Shown: positions 1 to 8,098 of the stretch, piece after piece
Position numbering within the stretch: position 1 is the first letter of the stretch
Layout: every line of letters starts with the position of its first letter
Origin: Acidobacteriota bacterium
GTDB lineage: Bacteria > Acidobacteriota > Terriglobia > Terriglobales > Acidobacteriaceae
Assembly: GCA_003225465.1 (NCBI GenBank)
Contig: QIAH01000348.1
Location: forward strand, 1-37,804
DNA: 37,804 nucleotides
Reading direction: 5' to 3'
Position numbers and translations under genes: made by a program
Notes under the pieces: model-generated
Told to the model about the DNA's origin: nothing
The model's database searches: none
What the model saw: only the letters and a program-made list of their open reading frames with translations

Positions 1-176
1 ATCTCCAGCTTGCTTCCCTCGGTAATTCGGCCATCGGTGTATAGAAACACCCCGCCCGTGCTGAGATCACGGGTGATTGCCGACACCTCGGCCGCGCTCT
101 CTTTGCTTCTGACCTTCGCGGGAATGCTTACGGGAATGCGCGAGCGCGCGCGCTTGTCTGTCTTCGCGTCTGACAT
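1..176 (-). CDS. PilZ-domain protein, C-terminally truncated by the window edge
   Basis: This frame runs from an ATG at 176 off the left edge of the window, so only the first 58 or so residues are visible. It carries the PilZ hallmarks in order: an Arg-rich RxxxR-like stretch (RARSRIPV, residues 9-16) and, after a short strand, the D-x-S-x-x-G motif (DLSTGGVF, around residues 38-45). PilZ domains bind cyclic di-GMP through these two motifs. The motif is seen directly; the ligand is inferred from the family. No strong ribosome-binding site is visible and the frame stays open upstream, so a start further upstream (for example a GTG) is possible. It lies downstream of the TPR gene on the same strand, separated by a repeat hairpin. 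Confidence 0.75.
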   Translation of the reverse strand, partial: MSDAKTDKRARSRIPVSIPAKVRSKESAAEVSAITRDLSTGGVFLYTDGRITEGSKLE

Positions 177-254
177 GGGAGTGGAGCCTATCACGATCAA
201 CGCCTTGGTGGTCGATGAGTTTTTCGCAAGATGCAAACATGAAAGGGGGTGATT

Positions 255-335
255 CAGTCGTCAGTCGCTAGTCCTTTAGTCGTCAGCTGAAGGCTCGCTT
301 CGCTGACGACTGACGACTGGAGGCTGACGACTAGC
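255..335. repeat. Heptad-periodic repeat with inverted arms (AGTCGTC family)
   Basis: The left half consists of AGTCGTC-like 7-mers and the right half of the complementary GACGACT-like 7-mers. The inner arms AGTCGTCAGC (278-287) and GCTGACGACT (302-311) pair perfectly over 10 bp around a 14-nt loop. It sits between the TPR gene stop and the PilZ gene. A close copy lies inside the rsmH coding region (36563-36592). Read on the minus strand, one frame encodes SLQSSVVSE, which matches SLQSPVASE in RsmH. It may act as a transcript 3' structure, but there is no T-tract. Confidence 0.8.
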
Positions 336-395
336 AACCCATGGGGTACCCAGGAGCCAATTCGGAATCGAACAGCTGTGAGCGCGAAAGCGCGG

Positions 396-1880
396 TTACG
401 TGGTCGAAGGCTTCTGCGAGCGAGCGGCCGGCACGACGACAGCCTGCTCAATCGTTGGCACATTCGTTCCGCGGAGCCGCTCTTCGACCTGGTGCATTTT
501 GTCGTTCGATCCTGCCTCAAAGTATGCGCGGGACAGCAGTTGCATCGAGAACGGATCATCCGCGTCTTCCTCGAGGTGCGCGATGGCGTCTTGCCACTTG
601 CCCCGCGCTGCCAATACGGCGCCCGCTGCACCGTGATACGAACTCTGAATGACCAGGTTGCGGCTGCTGGACGCCATGGCCTCAAGCGTGTAGAGCGATT
701 TCTGCGCTAATTCCTGATTGCCGGCATGCGCGGCTCGAACCGTGCGATATCTCAGAATGCGGGAAAGTTCCTCATCGTGGTCCAGGGGAGAAATGTCCTG
801 CCGATGCGCCAGCGCTGCCTCGGCCGCATCCAGGTGCTGCAGGGCAACTTCGTCGTCACTCTGGTAGGCCGCCATACGCTGGTGAGCTTGCGCTTCCTGC
901 AGGTCGAGTCCCAGTTGGTGGGCTTTCTGCGCGGTTTCGGTGAATGCGTCATCGGCCTCCGCCGGCTTGGCATCGCGGACCCAGGTGGTCGCCTTCTGCA
1001 TCATGTAGTCGATGCGGTCGGCATCGTTATGGGCCTGGGCGATGGCCTTGTCGTACTCAATCCGCGCCTGGCCCTGATTTCCCATCAGCGCATATGTGTC
1101 TGCAATCCCGACCTGCGAAGAAGTGAAATCCGGATCCACCTTCAAAGCCATGCGATAGTGCGCGAGCGAGTCGTCGAAGTGCCCCGCCATGCGTAACAGT
1201 TCACCGTAAGAATCGTGCGGATTGGGCTCCTTGGGAAGGACCACGACATAACGGTCCATGGTCGCGAAGGCTTTCGAAAATTGGCGGGTGCGCGCGTACA
1301 CGTAGGCCGCATCGTTGAGCGCGGCGGGATAATTCTTGTCGAGAGCAAGCGCGCGCTCGAGGAGCTTGAGCGCCTGCTCGTCGCCGTTCTCTCCCATCAA
1401 CCAATTGCCCGCGAGATAAATCAGGTGCTTATCCTTCGGGAACATGGCCAGCATGTCATTCATGGCCGAGATGCCGGCGATGTAGTTGCCTTCCTGCACG
1501 TTCGAGATCCACTGGATCATCAGCTTTTCGCCGGGCGTGACTTGCGGGAGAAGCGCTTTGGCTTGCGCGCGTGCCGCACTGACTTCAGCAGGATTCCGGC
1601 TGTTGAAGGCGATCCATGCCCAGGCGACAGCGATACTGGGATCTTCCTTCACGGCCGCGCGCCAGTCCTCGTTGCAGCGCTCGAGGTACAAGTTCTCGTA
1701 GTCTTCCATGCCCTTCTGGTAAAGCTCGCGACCCTTTGCGGAGGCAGCGGTGACGGGCATCAGGCCGATGGTTGGCTTGGTCTTGGACGACTTGGTCTTC
1801 GAGCTCTTGTCGCTGGCGGCAGCGAGTGAGGCGAGGGTCAGGCAAACTGCCAACCCGGCGAGAAGGCGGCGCTGAAGCAT
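396..1880 (-). CDS. Secreted TPR-repeat protein
   Basis: The 494-residue product starts with a Sec-type signal peptide (basic MLQRR, hydrophobic core to about residue 20, AxA-like cleavage near ASLAAAS). A Lys/Ser/Thr-rich linker with a repeated SSKTK motif follows. The rest is alpha-helical tetratricopeptide repeats. The clearest is near residues 165-260, with the usual Ala/Gly/Tyr and Pro spacing (ALKLLERALALDKNYPAALN, then SLAHYRMALKVDPDF). TPR domains are protein-binding scaffolds and no enzymatic domain is visible. A GAGAGA element 4 nt before the ATG at 1880 supports the start. The TonB receptor upstream ends in its own terminator, so this gene should have a separate promoter. The partner is unknown. 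Confidence 0.85.
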   Translation of the reverse strand: MLQRRLLAGLAVCLTLASLAAASDKSSKTKSSKTKPTIGLMPVTAASAKGRELYQKGMEDYENLYLERCNEDWRAAVKEDPSIAVAWAWIAFNSRNPAEVSAARAQAKALLPQVTPGEKLMIQWISNVQEGNYIAGISAMNDMLAMFPKDKHLIYLAGNWLMGENGDEQALKLLERALALDKNYPAALNDAAYVYARTRQFSKAFATMDRYVVVLPKEPNPHDSYGELLRMAGHFDDSLAHYRMALKVDPDFTSSQVGIADTYALMGNQGQARIEYDKAIAQAHNDADRIDYMMQKATTWVRDAKPAEADDAFTETAQKAHQLGLDLQEAQAHQRMAAYQSDDEVALQHLDAAEAALAHRQDISPLDHDEELSRILRYRTVRAAHAGNQELAQKSLYTLEAMASSSRNLVIQSSYHGAAGAVLAARGKWQDAIAHLEEDADDPFSMQLLSRAYFEAGSNDKMHQVEERLRGTNVPTIEQAVVVPAARSQKPSTT

Positions 1881-2011
1881 GGTTTCTCTCAGAAAACAAA
1901 GATTTTGCGGACGGCTACCGGGCCAAGCGTAGCATCGCCGCTAGAGGGGACCAAGGTGACGGAAGGGTTACGACGGGTGGGGGAGGCCGAACCGACACAC
2001 TCCAGATGAGC

Positions 2012-2047
2012 AAGAAAAAGCCCCTGCAGCAGCAGCGGCAGGGGCTT
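2012..2047 (-). terminator. Rho-independent terminator of the TonB receptor gene
   Basis: A perfect 10-bp stem, AAGCCCCTGC/GCAGGGGCTT (2018-2027 with 2038-2047), has a 10-nt loop. On the minus strand it is followed by a T-rich tract (TTTTTCTTG). It begins 18 nt past the receptor stop codon. Confidence 0.88.
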
Positions 2048-2065
2048 AAAAGATCCACAAAGTTT

Positions 2066-5000
2066 CTAGAACGTTATCCTCAGCGAAAGCACCGTGCTGA
2101 AGGCTTCGCCCGGCCCGATGCCTGGCGCTCCGTTGAAGTCGCCAATCGTGTCGGTGACTTGGCCCGAGCCGCCCGGGCCTAAACCAAACGCTCCCGGCCC
2201 CGACGACAGATTGATATTGTTGAAGAGGTTAAACATCTCCGCCTTGAACTGAGCCTTGAAGCGCTCGGTGATCAAGAAGCTCTTGCTGATTCCCAAGTCG
2301 ACGTCTTTGTATCCCGGGCCGTGGATCTGGTTGCGACGAAGTGTACCGTAGCATCTTCCGTCGGAAGTGACCGGAGCACAGGTGGCTGTATCGGGAGTAG
2401 CAAAAGCGGTCGGGTTGATCCATTGCACCCCGGTAAACGTCGCACTCTTCACAAAGCTGTGGGAAACACCGCCGAATGGATCGCCAATAAGGTCCACGCC
2501 TGGCCGCACCTGGTCATCCGGTTGACCTCCATGGAAGGCCAAAGCCGTACTAACGTTCCACCCATGTGTCAGTGCCTTTGGTCCGCGGGTAGAACCGGGT
2601 ATATCCCAACTTAACGTGCCGGTGAACGTATGGCGCTGGTCGAAGTCGCTGTTCCCGTAGTCCGCCTTAAGGTTATAGCTGTCGAACGGAATGACCCCAC
2701 GGTATGCGGTGATCTCGTCCAGATTATGTGCCCAGGTATATCCAAATTGCGAACTCACTCCGTGCCAGGCGCGCGTACGCAGCGTGGTCTGCAGAGCGTT
2801 GTAGTTGGACGTCCCGATACTGTTTAGCTGGTTGATGGCACCGAAGTTCGGGTATTGCCCGAAGAAGGGATAAATGAAGTTGCCGGGCACAGCAGGATCT
2901 GGAACTTTCTGATTGATGTCCCGCAATACCGTTAGCCTGCGCCCCTCGCTGCCTACATAACCAACCTGCCAGACCGCCATCCCGTTGCCAAAACTCTTTT
3001 CCACATTCAGGTTGTAGTTATAGAAATACGCTGTGTGGAAATTCTGATTGACCGAGTAAGCGGCAAATACCGAGTTTCCGCAGGTTGGATCGATCGCAAC
3101 GTTTCCGCTCGGGCATAACTGGACCGGGGCGAAGGTGTACTGGTTGGGCTGCCAAGTGTAGCAAGTCGGGAAGGTGGCGCAACTCTGGCCCACCGCCGGG
3201 AGAGACGTCTGAGTATAGATGGACACTGGGTGTGGCCCAGCTGGGTTGTCCTGTACGCCGTCAGCGTTATTCGGCGGGCGGACGTCCATAAAGGGATTCA
3301 CATTGACCTGGTCAAAGTAGATCCCAAATCCTCCGCGCACGACCAAGTCTCCGCGACTTGTCGGCTGATAAGCGAAGCCCAAGCGAGGTGAGAAATTCTT
3401 TAGGTTCTTGTGGAAAATTCCGTCCAGTCCGGCGCCCTGAATTTGAATTCCGCGGCCAGGAACAAAGATCGCAATATCTTTGCTGCCATTATGCAAAGGG
3501 CCGAAGTAGTCCCAGCGCAAGCCTAGATTGATGTTCAGCCTCGGAGTTACCTGCCAGGAGTCAGAGCCAAAGAAATCCAGGGCATTCACCACAATCTTGC
3601 GTTCCGCATTTCCGACGTTGATTGCCGAGTTGTCTACAAATCCGGCAAGAAAGTCGGCCAGGGAACAAACATTGGAGTCAGCTACGGCACAGACTGGGCT
3701 TGTCGCTGTACCGATATTCCATGGCCCCTGTGCGCCAGAGAATATAAACTTGCCTAGTGAGTGGAAAAAGTAAAACTCGTTAAGATGCGCTTGGCGATAT
3801 TCACCGCCAAAACGCAATTGGTGTTTGCCGGTATTGTAGGAAACCACGTCCGCGATCATCCCGGTAATGTCATTGCGGCCCTCGGGAGGCGTAAGCCCAA
3901 CCTGCTCAAAGCCAGTGATCCTTAGATTCGGAGACCCAAAGAATTTGGGCGTGACCGGCGTGTCCGGACTCAGGAACAGCTGCGCGTTCGTGTGTGTGTC
4001 ATAGCTCGCAACCGCGTCACGGAAAACCTGATTGAAGTAATTGACACCGACCAGCAGCTGATTTGTCATGCGATTACTAAGCACAGAGTTCAGCGTAACC
4101 GCGTAATTAAACACGTGAATCGGCGCCTTCTCAAAATAGAACGGAAGGTTGGAACTGGCCGTCGCTAACGCTGCACTGCCGCCTGTGGGAGCGGTCTGGC
4201 TTCCTTGTCCACCAAACCAGCGTGCCGAAAGATGATTTTTGTCATTGAAGTTGTGATCGAGTTTGATCACTCCGTTGTAGCTATATCCAGTCGAAGGGCT
4301 AGTCGCAAAATAGTTGCTCGGCTGCGCCGGCAATTGGTTGATCAGGCTGGGCCAGAGATTCGCCATCAGAGCCTGCGAGATCGGACTCTCCGGAATGCCG
4401 TCGGCTTGCAGCAGCGACAAGGCGAGGTTCTGATAGGCAGGAGAAGGTTCGGTGTTCAGGCCTGACAGCGCAATTGTATATTTTTGCTTCTCGAAGGACA
4501 GAAACCAGAAAGTTTTATCCTTGATAATCGGTCCACCAAGAGAGAATCCATAGTTCTCATTGCGAAGCGGGGGCTTGTTGGTCGGTGCGCCGGGCGGAAG
4601 GGTGCTGGGATTGAAAAAGGCGGTGGGCTTTCCAAGTGCGGTGTTGCGGTTGAAGTAGTACACAGAACCGTGAATCTGGTTGCTTCCGGATTTCAGAACA
4701 ACGTTAATAACGCCGCCGGCATTGCGCCCGGCTTCGGCATTGGATTGCGTCTGCGCGCCGAATTCATCGATCGCATCCAGCGGCATTAGGGTGCCCGCAA
4801 TGCCCGATACGCCACCCTGGTTCACCGCCGCAAGGTTGTGCCAGAAATCGTTATTGTCGACGCCGTCTATCTGCCAGTTCATCTGATTGGCGCGTGTTCC
4901 GTTCAAGGACCCGAAAGCCTGCGCTCCCGAATATCCCGCATAGCCCGGTGTCGTAGCCGTGAACTGGGTGAAGTCGCGCCCGTTCATGGGCAAATTTTGC

Positions 5001-5419
5001 ACTTGCTCGGTCGGGATGACGTTGTTCTGCTGGACCGTCGTCGTGTCAAGCGTAAGCGCTTCAGCGGAGACTTCCACTGAAGTAGTCGACGTTCCGACCT
5101 TAAGTTTTACAGGTAGCGTATAAACTGACCCTGCGGTGACGGGCACGTTCTCAACCGTAGCAGCGTTGAAGCCGCCTGCCGAAACCGCAATCCTGTAGGA
5201 GCCGAGGGGCAAATCCTGAAACGAGAACTGTCCATCGCTGGTGGTGGTGGTGGTGAGCGTTACGCTGGTCGCAATGTTGGTGGCCTTTACGTTGGCGCCC
5301 GAAACCATCGCTCCGCTCGGATCGTTTACGGTGCCGTTGATGGCTCCCCGGAATGTCTGACTGTACCCTGCAGCCACTAGCAGTGTAAGTACGAAGATGC
5401 TTCCCAGTACGCGTCTCAT
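2066..5419 (-). CDS. TonB-dependent receptor, CarboxypepD-like N-terminus (Oar-type)
   Basis: The product is 1117 residues from the ATG at 5419. That start is chosen because GGAGGAG precedes it and a signal peptide (MRRVLGSIFVLTLLVAAGYSQ) follows; the frame stays open about 70 codons upstream without a signal. Domains in order are a carboxypeptidase-regulatory-like beta-sandwich (about residues 22-110, GTVNDPSGAMVSGANV), a TonB plug (about 120-230, with NLPMNGRDF and a QIDGVDNND-like segment) and a long outer-membrane beta-barrel ending in Phe (SLRITF). This architecture is greatly expanded in Acidobacteriota and related to myxobacterial Oar. The substrate cannot be read from sequence; polymeric carbohydrate or peptide uptake is the usual guess. 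It is monocistronic, with its own terminator, and no SusD-like partner is nearby. Confidence 0.92.
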   Translation of the reverse strand: MRRVLGSIFVLTLLVAAGYSQTFRGAINGTVNDPSGAMVSGANVKATNIATSVTLTTTTTSDGQFSFQDLPLGSYRIAVSAGGFNAATVENVPVTAGSVYTLPVKLKVGTSTTSVEVSAEALTLDTTTVQQNNVIPTEQVQNLPMNGRDFTQFTATTPGYAGYSGAQAFGSLNGTRANQMNWQIDGVDNNDFWHNLAAVNQGGVSGIAGTLMPLDAIDEFGAQTQSNAEAGRNAGGVINVVLKSGSNQIHGSVYYFNRNTALGKPTAFFNPSTLPPGAPTNKPPLRNENYGFSLGGPIIKDKTFWFLSFEKQKYTIALSGLNTEPSPAYQNLALSLLQADGIPESPISQALMANLWPSLINQLPAQPSNYFATSPSTGYSYNGVIKLDHNFNDKNHLSARWFGGQGSQTAPTGGSAALATASSNLPFYFEKAPIHVFNYAVTLNSVLSNRMTNQLLVGVNYFNQVFRDAVASYDTHTNAQLFLSPDTPVTPKFFGSPNLRITGFEQVGLTPPEGRNDITGMIADVVSYNTGKHQLRFGGEYRQAHLNEFYFFHSLGKFIFSGAQGPWNIGTATSPVCAVADSNVCSLADFLAGFVDNSAINVGNAERKIVVNALDFFGSDSWQVTPRLNINLGLRWDYFGPLHNGSKDIAIFVPGRGIQIQGAGLDGIFHKNLKNFSPRLGFAYQPTSRGDLVVRGGFGIYFDQVNVNPFMDVRPPNNADGVQDNPAGPHPVSIYTQTSLPAVGQSCATFPTCYTWQPNQYTFAPVQLCPSGNVAIDPTCGNSVFAAYSVNQNFHTAYFYNYNLNVEKSFGNGMAVWQVGYVGSEGRRLTVLRDINQKVPDPAVPGNFIYPFFGQYPNFGAINQLNSIGTSNYNALQTTLRTRAWHGVSSQFGYTWAHNLDEITAYRGVIPFDSYNLKADYGNSDFDQRHTFTGTLSWDIPGSTRGPKALTHGWNVSTALAFHGGQPDDQVRPGVDLIGDPFGGVSHSFVKSATFTGVQWINPTAFATPDTATCAPVTSDGRCYGTLRRNQIHGPGYKDVDLGISKSFLITERFKAQFKAEMFNLFNNINLSSGPGAFGLGPGGSGQVTDTIGDFNGAPGIGPGEAFSTVLSLRITF

Positions 5420-6001
5420 AATTCTCCTCCGCAGAACTCGTCCCCAGATGGCTGGCTCATTCCAGCCGATTGCCATGCAATATGCTGCTTGCGCATGATG
5501 CCGAATACTTCGCGTGCCATAAGGCGCTTGCAAAAATATGTCGTTTAGAAATTTAGGCGCCACCAATATGAAAAAACGTATCCGGGAATGGCGTACGCTC
5601 CGCCCTTCCTGTTGCGTAAATTCGTGCAATTGATGAAGAAAACAAACTATTTAGGCGTAGTCTCCTGCTCGAACTGAACCGAGCCTGCCCTTTCGTAGAA
5701 CTAATCGATCTTCTATATCGGAGGCACACCGCCTGCCAACCTTGGCGGGAACGACAGAACAAATTTCGATTTGCTACATCAGTGGTTGTGTAATTCGACA
5801 TGTCAGGACGACGCATCGAAAGGCGCCGAATCCACTCACAATGACAGCCGCCAGCTCGGTTCTTGAAACTGGCGGACGAGCCTAATCCAATCGAGGATGG
5901 GAGTCAAGACGCAGAAAAGATTCCTGGTGGGCGCGGCAGTTAGGGTAAAATCTGAAGGCTCTTATCGGCCGACTCATTGCGGCCAGGCCCGGGGTTCTTC
6001 C
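5420..6001. other. 582-bp divergent intergenic region
   Basis: This is more AT-rich than the surrounding genes and separates the minus-strand receptor from the plus-strand 105-aa gene, so promoters for both are expected here. A CCGCCAG/CTGGCGG stem (5848-5854 with 5869-5875) is visible. I could not fix a convincing -35/-10 pair or recognise a riboswitch. Confidence 0.5.
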
Positions 6002-6319
6002 ATGGTTCGCTGGATTGCGTTTGATGACGAGACTGCTGAAGCGGTGGTGAGTCGCCTACGCCGAGGCGCGGCGGAGATTCAAAGCAACACTCCTGTGGAT
6101 GCCGCCCTTCACAACCCCGGCCCTTCCGTGATCGTGCTTCCTTCCTCCACTCCGGGGAAATTGCTGATCGCGCGCTTTTCGCAGCGCAATATCCCTGCGC
6201 TCGAGACGGCTCCGTTCCCTCCGAAGAACGTAGTCTCCCCGTTCATTCCTGTTCCGGCTCTCGAGAAAAAGCCAGCCTCCTCCGCGAAGAAGGCCTGGTG
6301 GCGCAAGATTGTTGCCTAG
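6002..6319 (+). CDS. Hypothetical protein, 105 aa
   Basis: I do not recognise this family. From the ATG at 6002 the product is small and probably cytoplasmic: no signal peptide or membrane segment is visible. The N-terminus (MVRWIAFDDETAEAVVSRLR) looks like a folded alpha/beta start, the middle holds an extended segment (PSVIVLPSSTPGKLLIARF), and the C-terminus is Lys/Ala/Pro-rich with Trp-Trp-Arg-Lys near the end. The frame is open upstream to 5897, but that extension is low-complexity and lacks a ribosome-binding site. The site before 6002 is also weak, so the start is uncertain. Its coding character and position between two opposing genes support a real gene only moderately. Confidence 0.55.
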   Translation: MVRWIAFDDETAEAVVSRLRRGAAEIQSNTPVDAALHNPGPSVIVLPSSTPGKLLIARFSQRNIPALETAPFPPKNVVSPFIPVPALEKKPASSAKKAWWRKIVA

Positions 6320-6328
6320 GAAATTCGC

Positions 6329-6353
6329 GTAGGGGCAGACGCCCCTCTGCCCA
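6329..6353. repeat. GTAG-type hairpin (REP-like) between convergent genes
   Basis: A GTAG (6329-6332) runs into a perfect 6-bp stem AGGGGC/GCCCCT (6331-6336 with 6341-6346, 4-nt loop), then CTGCCC, which can pair alternatively with GGGCAG. GTAG-headed hairpins are typical of REP elements. A better example lies at the rsmH 3' end. It may also serve as a bidirectional transcript end between the 105-aa gene and the CarboxypepD gene. Confidence 0.5.
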
Positions 6354-6377
6354 GCCGAGCGAAACCCGGCTTCATAA

Positions 6378-8069
6378 TCAGAAGATGAACGCGACGCCGC
6401 CGCGTACCGAGCGTGCCGACTGCACCAGGTACACGGTCCTGCCGTCCTGGCCCATCACGGGCACGTAGCCCTGCGCCATCAGATTGCGCAAGTCCAGCAT
6501 GGCTTCCATGTGCAGAGGCAGGAAGCCGAATCCCGGCAAAGGCTGCCGCACGAAGACATTCAGGTAGGGATCGGACTGCCCGGCAGAGGAGTTGAACATA
6601 TCCACCTGGGTCAATGCGCCGCCGCTGACCCAGCCGTAAGAAGTCGTCCAGCGTGTGCGGCAGCCCGGGAGCTTGCCATTCATCTTCGCCGAGAGCGCGT
6701 GGCGATGCACAGTGGTTAGCGATTGCCGGGCGCTCTGCAACTCCACGTCCGGGCGCCCGAGATCGAGCACGCCTCCGTAGCCGTAGTCGACGGTGGCCGT
6801 TAGATCGGATGTCAGCTTGCGCTGCATCACTAACCGCACGCCATTCGTGTTCAGGTTTGTTCCCTGGTAGGAGAACGTACCCGAGTCCACGTCCGGCAAC
6901 ATTTCGCCGGTGCCCGCGTTTCCGACTCCGACTCCTGTCAGAACAGTGTTTGCAACCCGATCGGCGTAGAAAGCGGCTTGCAGATTGGTCCTGCCGATCC
7001 GTCGCGAGAGGGAAACTTCCTGGTGATGGGCGCGCTCCAACGCAGGAGAAAAACTGGCGAGACTCACACGCGGCCCAGACTGCGCCAGGATACTGCCCTG
7101 GACATCATTTTCTTTCGCCATCGCTCCCGGTGGGCGAGAACTGGCATAGCGATATTCCACCACGGTGTCCGGAGAAAGATGCAGGTCCGCCGTTGCGAAC
7201 GGCTGGAATGCGGTGAACCGGTCCATGAACTGGACGCTTTGCAGCTCACTGCCGAAACGAAGTTCGAGGACGTCTCCTACAGTGAGGTTGTCGGTCGTCG
7301 CCAGACTGAAAGCTTGCAGACCCTGATCATGGAAACTGCCCACCGGCGGCATCAAGCGGCGCACGGTGACCGACACCTCGGGTTCCGAGCCGCCTTCCGA
7401 GTGGTGCGTATAGGACGTCCGCAGAATCGCTGCTCCAGCGCCCTGGCCGTAGCCGACGTTCCCCTCCAGGCTGATGGCGTCATCGGACAGAATCTTGTGC
7501 TCGAGCGAGAAGCCGGTGCTCATGTCCGAAACCGTGCCGTAGCCCTCAGAAGGAGAACCGGCCAGAAACGAAAGGCTCGCCTTTAGATCGTGCCCTTCGC
7601 CTTCGCCACTGCTCTTCACCTGAGTCACGGAAGATCCATCATCCAGCACGCGCAGCACAGGACGATTCGCCATCGACCGCAGCGTCCACTTCCAGTCATC
7701 ATCCTCTGCCGGACCGCGCAACGGCCCAAGCTGGATGGCCTCGAAAAGAGTATTCAACGTGACATTCACCATCATCGTCGAACCGGCCCGCAGGCCAATG
7801 CGGTCCCGCAATGCCGGCAGGAAAGAAGGTGCCGTCACTTTGAGGCTGTAGTTGCCGGGAAGCAAATCGTGGATGGAATAAAAACCGTTTTCGTCGGTGA
7901 AGACCTTCAAGGTGCGGGCTGCCGCGCTCAACACTTCCACCGCGGCTCCCATCTGCGGTACGCCGGCGGTGCTGCGCACGTAGCCGGAGATCGAACCGGG
8001 ACTGTCGGCGGCCAGCACAGGCAGCGCCAAGCCGAAAAACACGACGAAGAATCCGAACTTTCGCAGCAT
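6378..8069 (-). CDS. CarboxypepD-regulatory-like outer-membrane protein
   Basis: The 563-residue product has a signal peptide (MLRKFGFFVVFFGLALPVLAA). It continues with a carboxypeptidase-regulatory-like domain (about residues 25-110: GSISGYVRSTAGVP, then a GFYSIHDLLPGNYSL block). After a short acidic linker (EDDDWKW) comes a long stretch of alternating beta-strands ending in a final Phe (GGVAFIF), as in outer-membrane barrels. No TonB plug is recognisable, so it is shorter than and distinct from the receptor at 2066-5419. The ATG at 8069 follows GGTGGAG; a GTG one codon earlier is possible. It begins 29 nt after the GWxTD gene ends, so the two are almost certainly co-transcribed and may work together at the envelope. 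Confidence 0.8.
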   Translation of the reverse strand: MLRKFGFFVVFFGLALPVLAADSPGSISGYVRSTAGVPQMGAAVEVLSAAARTLKVFTDENGFYSIHDLLPGNYSLKVTAPSFLPALRDRIGLRAGSTMMVNVTLNTLFEAIQLGPLRGPAEDDDWKWTLRSMANRPVLRVLDDGSSVTQVKSSGEGEGHDLKASLSFLAGSPSEGYGTVSDMSTGFSLEHKILSDDAISLEGNVGYGQGAGAAILRTSYTHHSEGGSEPEVSVTVRRLMPPVGSFHDQGLQAFSLATTDNLTVGDVLELRFGSELQSVQFMDRFTAFQPFATADLHLSPDTVVEYRYASSRPPGAMAKENDVQGSILAQSGPRVSLASFSPALERAHHQEVSLSRRIGRTNLQAAFYADRVANTVLTGVGVGNAGTGEMLPDVDSGTFSYQGTNLNTNGVRLVMQRKLTSDLTATVDYGYGGVLDLGRPDVELQSARQSLTTVHRHALSAKMNGKLPGCRTRWTTSYGWVSGGALTQVDMFNSSAGQSDPYLNVFVRQPLPGFGFLPLHMEAMLDLRNLMAQGYVPVMGQDGRTVYLVQSARSVRGGVAFIF

Positions 8070-8098
8070 CACTCCACCTCAGGGGTCAAGCGCGCGAC

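Noticed and set aside
254-685. Open frame of 143 codons on the minus strand
   Set aside because: It begins inside the TPR gene in another frame and its end is a translation of the heptad repeat.
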